Positions 1 to 8,400 of a DNA stretch of 64,000 nucleotides are shown in pieces. The notes under the pieces are model-generated. The model ran no database searches. It saw nothing but the letters and a program-made list of their open reading frames with translations, and had not been told where the DNA came from. The position numbers were made by a program, and so were the translations under genes. The stretch is taken from NCBI GenBank assembly GCA_007693595.1, contig REDI01000035.1, positions 1 through 64,000 of the forward strand. Reading direction: 5' to 3'. Every line of letters starts with the position of its first letter. Position 1 is the stretch's first letter. Origin of the DNA: Deltaproteobacteria bacterium. Lineage in GTDB: Bacteria; Myxococcota_A; UBA796; GCA-2862545.

Positions 1-54
1 CTCAAGTCCAAGGCTCCCTGAGGATGCCTGCGATGTGAGCACGCGTAATGTCCC

Positions 55-97
55 GCGCGAACTGCGCCAACCGCGCGAACTGCGCGAACTGCGCGAC
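55..97. repeat. short imperfect CGCGAACTG repeats
   Basis: Three copies of a 9-bp unit CGCGAACTG, two of them in direct tandem and one separated by a degenerate copy, lie just beyond the 3' end of the LOG-family gene. I see no gene on either strand in positions 1-99. The repeat may be simple GC-rich drift, or the 3' tail of a feature cut by the window edge. Confidence 0.4.
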
Positions 98-99
98 GC

Positions 100-687
100 T
101 CAGGGCTGCACGACCCAGTCACCGAACTCGGGCACCTCGGCCTGCTCCAACCCGTCGATCAGGCCAGGTACGGTGTCGAAGGCGGGCAAGAGCGCGCGGT
201 GGGGGCCGCGGACGAAGCCCTCTGCGGCGGCGTGGTCCAGGAAGGCGATCAGTCGGTCAAAATACCCATGCACATTGAACAGAGCGCAGGGCTTTCGGTG
301 CACGTTGAGCTGGCTCCAGGTCACTGCCTCGAAGAGCTCGTCGAGGGTTCCGTACCCTCCAGGCAGCGCCACGAAGGCCGAGGAGAGCTCGGTCATGAGT
401 AGCTTTCGCTCGTGCATGGTCCGCACGATATGCAGCTCGCTCAGATCCAAGCGGCCGAGCTCGAGGCTCATGAGCTGCTCGGTGATAACCCCGATGACCT
501 CGCCTCCCGCCGAGAGAGCCCCACGAGCGGCCTCGCCCATGAGCCCGACATCGCCCCCTCCGTAGACCAGGCCGATCCCGCGCCGGGCGAGAGCCTGCCC
601 GAGCTGGTTGGCGGCGAGGCGATAGCGAGGGTGCACACCGTTGGACGAGCCGCAATACACGGCGATACGTTCGATCGTTCGAGTCAT
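100..687 (-). CDS. LOG family protein (TIGR00730-type nucleotide phosphoribohydrolase)
   Basis: This 195-residue protein is a Rossmann-fold member of the lysine decarboxylase-like LOG family, whose studied members cleave cytokinin riboside 5'-monophosphate or other nucleotide monophosphates to base and ribose phosphate. The N-terminus reads IAVYCGSS, a glycine-rich GLVYGGGDVGLMG segment follows, and the family signature PGGYGTLDE lies in the middle after MHERK. The start at 687 was chosen because it begins the conserved fold and is preceded by GGAG, whereas upstream in-frame sequence is low-complexity and overlaps the divergent gene at 797. The in vivo substrate cannot be told from sequence. 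Confidence 0.9.
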   Translation of the reverse strand: MTRTIERIAVYCGSSNGVHPRYRLAANQLGQALARRGIGLVYGGGDVGLMGEAARGALSAGGEVIGVITEQLMSLELGRLDLSELHIVRTMHERKLLMTELSSAFVALPGGYGTLDELFEAVTWSQLNVHRKPCALFNVHGYFDRLIAFLDHAAAEGFVRGPHRALLPAFDTVPGLIDGLEQAEVPEFGDWVVQP

Positions 688-796
688 GACGAGGCTCCAG
701 ACGGACTGGGCCGTTATCCCGCTGCCCCGTCGCCGCCACGCGGGCTCGACGAGCCCCTTCCCCTGACCTACGCGCCCACCTCGCCAAGGAGCTCCC

Positions 797-2269
797 GTGG
801 ACCACGACCCCCAAGATCTGCCCCGCCGCGTCCGGGAGGCCACCGAGCTGCTCGAGGCGATCCGCGACGACCGCGGACTGCTCTCGCATCTCGACAAGGA
901 GCTGCGGGTACGGCTGCTGAGGGCGGCGGGGCAGATCTCGCGGCCATCCAGCAAGGAGCGCCGAAAGCTACGCAAAGCCATGCATCGCAAGGAGCGGCAG
1001 GCCCGACGCGACCATGACGAGGCCCTGCTGGAGCGCACCGGGATCCGCCGAGGCCGCGCCACCGCGATCTTCGCGACCCCTCCCCGCGAAGCACCCCGAG
1101 CGCTGCAAGGCCCCCTCGACCCCGAGGCGGAGCTCCACCAGGGCCGGTCCTGCTACGTCTGCAAGGAGCGCTTCACCCAAGTCCACGCCTTCTACGACTC
1201 GATGTGCGTGGGCTGCGGCGACGAGAACCTCCACTTCCGGCACCTGAGCGCCGATCTCTCGGGGCGCACCGCGCTGCTCACCGGGGGGAGGGTCAAGATC
1301 GGCTACCACGCCGGCATCAAGCTGCTGCGCGCCGGCTGCCGCCTGATCGTCACCACGCGTTTCCCCGCCGACGCCGCCCGACGCTACGCCGCCGAGGAAG
1401 ACGCCGAGGCGTGGATGGATCGCCTGACGATCCACGGCCTCGACCTGCGCAGCTCCCCCCAGGTCGAAGCCTTCTGCCAACGGCTCCTCCGCGAAGAGGA
1501 ACGGCTCGACTTCCTCCTCAACAACGCCTGCCAGACCGTCCGCCGACCACCAGGGTTCTACGCGCACCTCATGCAGGCCGAGCGAGAGCCCCAGGCCCTC
1601 CCCCCGATGGCCCAGCGTTCGCTCGCGGGCCCAGCCCAGACCCCCGCCCTCGAGCCTCTGCGCGCCCCGAGCTCCGCCGAGCTGAGCCAGATCGCGCTGC
1701 TCCCCGAGGATCTGCTCCACGGTCCGCAGATCTTCCCCAAAGGCCAGCTCGACGCCGATCTTCAGCAGGTCGACCGCCGCGCCATCAACTCCTGGCGCCT
1801 CTTCGCCCACGAGGTCCCCACCCTCGAGCTTCTCGAGGTGCATCTGGTCAACGCGGTCGCCCCGTTCATCCTCAACGCGCGGCTCAAGCCCCTCATGGAG
1901 CGCAGCCCGGAGCGCGACAAGCACATCGTCAACGTCTCAGCGATGGAGGGCCAGTTCTATCGTACCTTCAAGACGGCCCAGCACCCCCACACCAACATGG
2001 CCAAGGCCAGCCTCAACATGCTGACCCGCACCTCTGCCCCCGACTACGTGCGCAGCGGGATCCACATGAACAGCGTCGATACCGGCTGGATCACCGATGA
2101 AGATCCCGAGGCCCTCGCCCAGGCCAAACGCGAGGAGCACCGCTTCCACCCGCCCCTCGACGTCGTCGACGGCGCCGCCCGCATCGTTCACCCCATCTTC
2201 GTCGGCCACACCACCGGCGAGCACCCCTGGGGGCAGTTCCTCAAGGACTACCGCCCGACCCCCTGGTAG
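797..2269 (+). CDS. SDR-like oxidoreductase with N-terminal zinc-ribbon motif
   Basis: A 490-residue protein starting at GTG with AAGGAG 5 bases upstream. The first 110 residues are basic and probably helical. A C-x2-C-x14-C-x2-C motif follows (Cys 119, 122, 137, 140), a probable zinc ribbon. A Rossmann short-chain dehydrogenase domain begins at about residue 155 with TGGRVKIG, the coenzyme loop, and then NNA. A catalytic-type Ser is at 381 (VNVSA), but the YxxxK position reads TNMAK (399-403), so the usual catalytic Tyr is Thr. Residues 240-350 form a long insertion relative to ordinary SDRs of about 250 residues. Cofactor binding is likely; substrate and catalytic competence are unknown. 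Confidence 0.8.
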   Translation: MDHDPQDLPRRVREATELLEAIRDDRGLLSHLDKELRVRLLRAAGQISRPSSKERRKLRKAMHRKERQARRDHDEALLERTGIRRGRATAIFATPPREAPRALQGPLDPEAELHQGRSCYVCKERFTQVHAFYDSMCVGCGDENLHFRHLSADLSGRTALLTGGRVKIGYHAGIKLLRAGCRLIVTTRFPADAARRYAAEEDAEAWMDRLTIHGLDLRSSPQVEAFCQRLLREEERLDFLLNNACQTVRRPPGFYAHLMQAEREPQALPPMAQRSLAGPAQTPALEPLRAPSSAELSQIALLPEDLLHGPQIFPKGQLDADLQQVDRRAINSWRLFAHEVPTLELLEVHLVNAVAPFILNARLKPLMERSPERDKHIVNVSAMEGQFYRTFKTAQHPHTNMAKASLNMLTRTSAPDYVRSGIHMNSVDTGWITDEDPEALAQAKREEHRFHPPLDVVDGAARIVHPIFVGHTTGEHPWGQFLKDYRPTPW

Positions 2270-2345
2270 CCGCGCTGGAGGGTGAGGCGTGGCCTCGCGC
2301 CTCTGGCCTCGATAGGCTCCGCCCCTGCCCGACCCCGGAGACCCC

Positions 2346-3983
2346 ATGAGCGTCGTCACCCGCTTCGCCCCCTCACCCACCGGCTCCCTGCACGTCGGCG
2401 GCGCACGCACCGCGCTCTACTGCCTGCTGCACGCCCGTCACTTCGACGGCACCTTCCTCCTTCGAATCGAAGACACCGATCGCGCCCGATCCACCGTCGA
2501 GTCCACCGTCGGGATCCTGCGGGATCTGGCCTGGCTGGGGCTGGAGTGGGACGAGGGCCCGGGAAAGGATCGCGGCCATGGCCCGTACTTTCAGTCCGAG
2601 CGCCTGCACTTGTATGGACCCTACTTCGACCAGCTCCTCGCCGAGGGGCACGCCTACGAAGCCTTCGACACCCGCGAAGAGCTCCAAGCCGCCCGCGAAG
2701 CCGCGCTCGCCACCAAGCAGGACTTCCGCTACCGAGACCCCGGCCTGAGCCCCGAGCAGATCGAAGCCTTCAAAGCCGAGGGCCGCCCCTCTGTCCTGCG
2801 CTTGCGCGCTCCTGATCACGCGATCCGGGTGCACGACGAGGTCCTGGGCGAGGTCGTCACCAACGCGACCCACCTCGAAGACATCGTGATCCGCAAAGCC
2901 GACGGCTACCCGACCTACCACTTCGGCGTCGTCATCGACGACACGCTCATGAAGGTCACCTTGGTCATGCGCGGCCAAGAGCACCTGCTCAACACGCCCA
3001 AGCACCTCGGCCTCTACCAGGCGCTGGGCTGGGAGCCCCCTGCCTACGCGCACCTCCCGCTCATCTTCAACCCCCAGGGCAGCAAGATGAGCAAGCGCGA
3101 CAAGGCCCGGCACGCCCGCGCCGAGGCCCGCAAGGCCCTCAAGGAGCGCGGCGAAGACATCCCCACCATGGCCGCCCGGATCGGCGTCGAGCCCGCCGAG
3201 CTGCAGGACTTCATGAAGAAGAAGAGCGACAGCATCCCCACGAGCGAGGCCATCGCCAGCGACCTAGGGCTAGAGCTGCCCATGATCGAGGTCATGGACT
3301 TCCGTCGGGCCGGCTACCTGCCCGAAGCCCTGAACAACTACCTGGCCTTGCTCGGCTGGAACCCCGGTCCCGATCCGACGACCGGCGAGGAGCGCGAGAT
3401 CTTCAGCCTCGACGAGCTCATCGAGCGCTGGGATCTGGCGCGCGTTGGCAAGACCTCCGCCCGTTTCGATCCCGAGAAGCTGCGCTGGATGAACGGCGAG
3501 TACCTGCGCAGTCTGCCCGACGAGGTGCTCTCGGTGCGGCTAGAGCAGTGGCTCGAGGTCTGCGACAGCGCGCTGCCGGATCTCCCGCGCACGCTGCGAC
3601 GGGCGGTGATCACCCTCTATCGCCCTCGCGCCAACACCTTCTGCGAGCTCGAGGCCGCCGCACGCTGGATGTGGACCCCGCCCACCGACTACAACCCCAA
3701 GGCGGTCAAGAAGTGGATCCGGCGCGGGGAGGGGCTCCAGAACCTTCGTGCGGCCCGAGCGGTCCTCGATCGCTGCCCCTGGACCGAAGACGCGCTCGAA
3801 GAAGCGCTGACCGGGCTGGCCCAGCGCCGCGAGGTGAAGCTCGGCTTCGTGGCTCAGCCCATTCGGATCGCGCTCTCGGGCGATGCCGCGACCCCAGGCT
3901 TGTGGGAGGTCCTGGTCGCCCTCGACCGGACGGATGTGATCGCGAGGATCGATCGCTGCCTCGAAGCGCTGGAGGCCCCTTGA
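2346..3983 (+). CDS. gltX: glutamate--tRNA ligase
   Basis: A class I aminoacyl-tRNA synthetase that charges tRNA-Glu in the cytoplasm. The HIGH-type motif is in PSPTGSLHVGGART at residues 9-22 and the KMSKR loop is at about residue 245. It is 545 residues, longer than the 471 of the E. coli enzyme, mostly because a charged segment of roughly 55 residues sits between KMSKR and the conserved GYLPEALNNYL helix. The C-terminal anticodon-binding part is also divergent. The stop codon overlaps the TTG start of the following phosphatase gene, so the two are probably co-transcribed. Discrimination between tRNA-Glu and tRNA-Gln cannot be judged from the sequence. Confidence 0.95.
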   Translation: MSVVTRFAPSPTGSLHVGGARTALYCLLHARHFDGTFLLRIEDTDRARSTVESTVGILRDLAWLGLEWDEGPGKDRGHGPYFQSERLHLYGPYFDQLLAEGHAYEAFDTREELQAAREAALATKQDFRYRDPGLSPEQIEAFKAEGRPSVLRLRAPDHAIRVHDEVLGEVVTNATHLEDIVIRKADGYPTYHFGVVIDDTLMKVTLVMRGQEHLLNTPKHLGLYQALGWEPPAYAHLPLIFNPQGSKMSKRDKARHARAEARKALKERGEDIPTMAARIGVEPAELQDFMKKKSDSIPTSEAIASDLGLELPMIEVMDFRRAGYLPEALNNYLALLGWNPGPDPTTGEEREIFSLDELIERWDLARVGKTSARFDPEKLRWMNGEYLRSLPDEVLSVRLEQWLEVCDSALPDLPRTLRRAVITLYRPRANTFCELEAAARWMWTPPTDYNPKAVKKWIRRGEGLQNLRAARAVLDRCPWTEDALEEALTGLAQRREVKLGFVAQPIRIALSGDAATPGLWEVLVALDRTDVIARIDRCLEALEAP

Positions 3984-5374
3984 AGCCCACCCGCCGCGAC
4001 CTGCTCAAGGGACTCGCGGGCGTCGGGGTCGGCGCCGCGATGCTCCCTGGCTGTGGCCCGATGCAAGGGCGGCGCGCCTGGCCACGACGCCCCTGGAGCC
4101 CCTCGCAGACGCTCGATCCCGAGCGGTTTCCCCTCGGCGCTCAGGCGGGCGAGCCCGGCGCCGATCGGCTCTACGCTGTCTCGAAGGTGCTCGCCGAAGG
4201 CCCGATCGAGGTCCACTATGCGCTGTGGCGGGGCGGGGGCTGGAGGGCCCAGGAGCCGATCGTGGCCGAGCACGACGAGCACGGACCCTTCGTGCGCGCG
4301 TGGCTGAGGGACCTGCCGGCCGACACCTCGGTGGCCTTGTGCTTCGTCAGCCAAGACGGGGCCCGCTCCGCGGTGGCCCAAGGGCGCACCTGTCTGCCCG
4401 AGGGCCAGGGCGGCTCGATCCGGCTCATCGTCAACGCCTGCGATCACCGAGGCGGTCGCCCCCTGACCGCGCTGAGCAACGCCCTCGCCTTCGACGCGGT
4501 CGACGCCCACGTCCACCTGGGCGACGCCGCCTACTGCGATGGCTCCTTCACGGTCGAGGAGTTCGGCGCGATCTGGCAGAGCACCCTCGAGCTTCAAGGC
4601 TATCAAGACCTCTTCTCGCACTGTGCAGGGATCTACATCTGGGATGACCACGAGGTCGACAACAACTGGGAATATGGCGAGATCTCGCCAGAGCTGATCG
4701 ACAACGCCCGCATCGCCATGCACCAGCACGTCGCCTTGCCGCGCAACCCCGACCACCCCGATCGCCTGTGGCGCTCGGTCCGCTTCGGCGACGTGGCGGA
4801 GCTCTTCATGCTCGACTGCCGAGGCGAGCGGGATCGCCCCAATGGTCAGTACGTCTCCGAGGCCCAGCTCGAGTGGCTGATGGACGGCCTGTCCCGATCC
4901 ACCGCCACCTGGAAGCTCATCGGCAACAGCGTGCCCATGGGCAACCTGCCCGGCGTCTATCGAACGACCATCCTGCACGAAGACAACTGGATGGGCCACG
5001 GCGGGGGCGAGCAGCGCCGACGCCTCATCGAGCACATCGTCGAGAACGCGATCGAAGGCGTCTTCGTTCTCTCGGGCGACTATCACCAGCCCTCACTGAC
5101 GCGCCTCGAGCCCTCCGGTCCCGGCTACCACATCTGGGAGATCATCAGCGGCCCCGGAGGCAGCGGGCCCAACCCCATCGGTCGGCTCATGTCCACCGAT
5201 GACCAGATCGTCTACCTCGACGCGGTCCGCAACATCTTCGTCATGGACTTCGACAGTGAAGGATTCGTCCGCGCGCGGGTTGTCGATGTCGATCTCAAGG
5301 TGCGCCTCGACGCGACGCTGAACACCCAGGGCGAGCTCCTGGAGCTCGAGAGCCACCGCGTCATCGACGACTGA
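3980..5374 (+). CDS. PhoD-like alkaline phosphatase, Tat-exported lipoprotein
   Basis: A metallophosphatase of the PhoD family, predicted to hydrolyse phosphate mono- or diesters outside the cytoplasm. The start is the TTG that overlaps the gltX stop (TTGA), with GGAGG 4 bases upstream. It gives a 464-residue protein whose N-terminus carries the twin-arginine motif RRDLLKG at residues 5-11 and a lipobox-like LPGC at 22-25. Metal-binding motifs of the family are visible: HLGDAAYCDG, WDDHEVDNNWEYGE and the C-terminal LSGDYHQ. The longer reading frame upstream is only the shadow of gltX. A bacterial PhoD uses iron and calcium; that is family knowledge, not seen here. Confidence 0.88.
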   Translation: MKPTRRDLLKGLAGVGVGAAMLPGCGPMQGRRAWPRRPWSPSQTLDPERFPLGAQAGEPGADRLYAVSKVLAEGPIEVHYALWRGGGWRAQEPIVAEHDEHGPFVRAWLRDLPADTSVALCFVSQDGARSAVAQGRTCLPEGQGGSIRLIVNACDHRGGRPLTALSNALAFDAVDAHVHLGDAAYCDGSFTVEEFGAIWQSTLELQGYQDLFSHCAGIYIWDDHEVDNNWEYGEISPELIDNARIAMHQHVALPRNPDHPDRLWRSVRFGDVAELFMLDCRGERDRPNGQYVSEAQLEWLMDGLSRSTATWKLIGNSVPMGNLPGVYRTTILHEDNWMGHGGGEQRRRLIEHIVENAIEGVFVLSGDYHQPSLTRLEPSGPGYHIWEIISGPGGSGPNPIGRLMSTDDQIVYLDAVRNIFVMDFDSEGFVRARVVDVDLKVRLDATLNTQGELLELESHRVIDD

Positions 5375-5424
5375 CTCGCTCTATCGAACGTCGACCGAGC
5401 CCCTCGCGGGGACGCGGGGGCCCC

Positions 5425-8400
5425 CTACAGCCTGCGAGCCTTCCGCCGCCGAAGGGTGAGCAGCGCGGCGATCGAGAGCAAACCCCAGCCCGTGGGGGCG
5501 CCCAGCGCGCTACAGCCCAAGCCGAAGCCGCGATCGTCGACCTGCGCGGGGGGGTGGCGCGCTTCGAAGTTCGAGCCCGGATCGAGGAAGTTCGGGATCC
5601 CGTTGCCGGTGTTGTCGTCGGTGCCTTCGGCGATGTCGAGGGCCCCATCGCCGTCGCTGTCGATGTCGAGGCAGTCGGGGGCGCCATCGCCGTCGGTGTC
5701 GGGGAGTTGCCCCCCCGGACACTCGTTCGCGGTCGGGATCGTGTCGCCATCGTCGTCGGGATCGCGGAAGTCAGGGATGCCGTCGCCGTCGGTGTCGCGA
5801 GGAGCGGAGGGGTTGGCGCCCGCCTCCCAGGCATCGGACAGGCCGTCGCCGTCGCTGTCGGTGTCGAGGGCGTCGATCAGGCCATCGCCGTCGGAGTCGA
5901 AGGGGCTGAGCTGCCCCTCGTGGGTCGTGATGTCCCCCCACTCGACGCCATCGGGGATGCCGTCGCCGTCGGAGTCGCGCCGGAGGGGGTCGCTGCCCTC
6001 GCGCTCTTCGTAGTAATCCAGCACGCCGTCCCCATCGGTGTCGGTGTCGACGGAGCCATCGCAGTTGTTGTCGATGCCGTCTAGGATCTCGGGGGCACCT
6101 GGGTACACGGCGGGCTCGGTGTCGTCGCAGTCGAGTGGCTCATCGAGCACGCCCTCGGGCCAGGCCCCCGCCGGTCGGTCCCCGATGCTGAGGCCCTGCC
6201 AGCTGCTTCGGAGGATCCCAGGGTAGGTGTCGCTGTCGACATCGACCTGATCGAAGCCGTCGCAGTTCTGATCGATCCGATCGTAGGGGATCTCATGCGC
6301 GCCGGGGTTAATGGCCGGATCGGTGTCGTCGCAGTCGCCATCAGGCACCGAGGCCAGCGCCAAGCTGGGGGCCTCGCAGGCGATATCGCCCGGCCCAGAC
6401 TCGGTGATCTCGTCGGTGCGGAAGTTGTCGCCATCGAGGTCCTCAAAGCAGAGTTCGGTCCCCGAACAGCTCTGATCGATCCCGTCACCGACCACCTCTT
6501 CGGCGCCCGGGTAGACGGTGGGGTCGTCGTCGTCACAGTCGCCATCGGGCGCGGTGGCGGGGGCCACGCCGTCGCCGGCGCAGGCGAAGTCGCCCGGCGC
6601 AGACTCCCGAAGCTCCTCGGTGCGGAAGCCGTCGCCATCGCCATCTTCGTAACAGGTCTCCGTGCCGGTGCAGTTCTGATCGACGCCATCGCCAACGATG
6701 ACCTCGGCCCCGGGGTAGATGGCCGGGTCGGTGTCGTCGCAGTCGGCGGGCTGCCCCCAGAGCTCGGGATCGAGGAGCACCGTGCCCTCGCTGTCGGTCC
6801 ACCGTGCCATGAAGCCATCGCCGTCGACATCGACGTCGAGCCCGTCGCAGTCCTGATCGATCCCGTCGAACGCGATCTCGAGCGCGCCAGGGTAGACGGT
6901 GGGGTCGTTATCGTCGCAGTCCGTCCCCCCGGCCTCGACGGCGATGAAGCCGTCGCCGTCGGCGTCGTCGCTGTCGGTCAGTCCACAGTCCTGCTCCACG
7001 CCATCGTAGAAGATCTGCTCAGCGCCCAGGCTGACCGTCGCGTCCTCGTCGTCGCAGTCCGTGCCCCCCGCCTCGATGGCGACAAAACCGTCGCCGTCGA
7101 CGTCGATGAGGTCGTCGAGGGAACAGCTCTCGTCGACGCCGTTGTACGGGACCTCGTCGGCCCCAGGGAAGATCGACGGCTCCGTGTCGTTGCAGTCGCC
7201 CTGGGCGATGCTGAAGCCGTCCGAGTCGCGATCCTCGAAGATCTGATACCCGTACAAGATGTTGGCCTGGTGGGCGCCGACACTCGAAGACTCTGCCGTG
7301 AGGTCGAGATCCAGACAGTCGATGTCGGGGTTGGCGAAGTCGCTGAAGGACTCCATAAAGTCGCCGAGCTGGCCGTCTTGCAGCCCAAAGAAGGGCTCCG
7401 GGCCTACATCGAAGACGTAGGTCTCGTCGACGAAGAGGTCGACGTCGCCGCCGCTCACGGCGATGGCGTAGTCCGACACCTCTTGGAAGATGTTCTGACC
7501 GAAGAAGAGTTCTACCGAGCGGAAGAAGCCGCCGACAAGGCCTCCCCCTCCCATAGGGGCGGTGTTCCGGTAGAAGGTGTTGTAGGTGAAGCCCCAGCCC
7601 ACGAAGCCTTGAGCGCTCGCGTCGACCGAGTCGAGCTGGAGCGCGCCTCCGCCCTGGGTGGCCGAGTTCCCGGCGAAGGCCGAGCCATAGAAGAACCCCG
7701 CACTCTCGCTCCAGAGGAAGTCGAGCGCCCCCCCCCTCTGCGCTTCGTTCGCACAGTAGACGTTCATCCCGAGCTGCTGAATCCTTCCGAACTCGGAAAA
7801 CATAGCACCACCGCCAATCTCAGCCTGATTCTCAACGAATCGGTTTCTCTCGAACAGGGCGCTCATGGCGACGCCGTAGATCGCGCCGCCGGAGCGTGCG
7901 GTGTTTCGGATGAGATCGGAGCTGTAGATCTCGAAGGGGACCCCCGACCCGAGAGGAGAAGAGCCATCTCCGTAGCGGATCGCCCCCCCCATCCGTGCCT
8001 GGTTGCTCTCGAAGCGGCTCCCCGTGATCCTCGTCGCGTGGCTGGTGGTGTCGCGGTACAGGGCCCCACCGTCCTCCAAGGCTTCATTCCGCTCAAAGGT
8101 GCAGCCCGTAATCGTGACCTCCGCATTGCTCACCGCGTAGATGGCCCCTCCCCACATGGACTCATGATCCAGGAACGTCGAGCCTCGAACCTCGAGCTCC
8201 GCGCTCAGATCCACATAGACGCCACCCCCTCGCTCCTCCGCGCCGTTGCCTTCGAAGTGCGCCCCGCGGATGGTCGCGTCGCCGCGGGAGCCGATCGCCC
8301 CGCCGTGAATGGCCATGTGGTCTTCGAAGCGCCCCCCGATGACCCAGAGAGCCCCCGAGGCCTCGACATAGACCCCACCCCCTTCGTTGCCGGCCGCGTT

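Noticed and set aside
5375-5424. GC-rich palindromic spacer between the PhoD-like and surface-protein genes, considered as a terminator
   Set aside because: Short CCCC/GGGG pairings are expected by chance at this GC content and no U-tract follows.
6100-7250. repeated GTCGTCGCAGTC-like units, considered as a CRISPR or tandem DNA repeat
   Set aside because: They are the codons for the DCDD motif of MopE-type protein repeats, spaced irregularly and without unique spacers.
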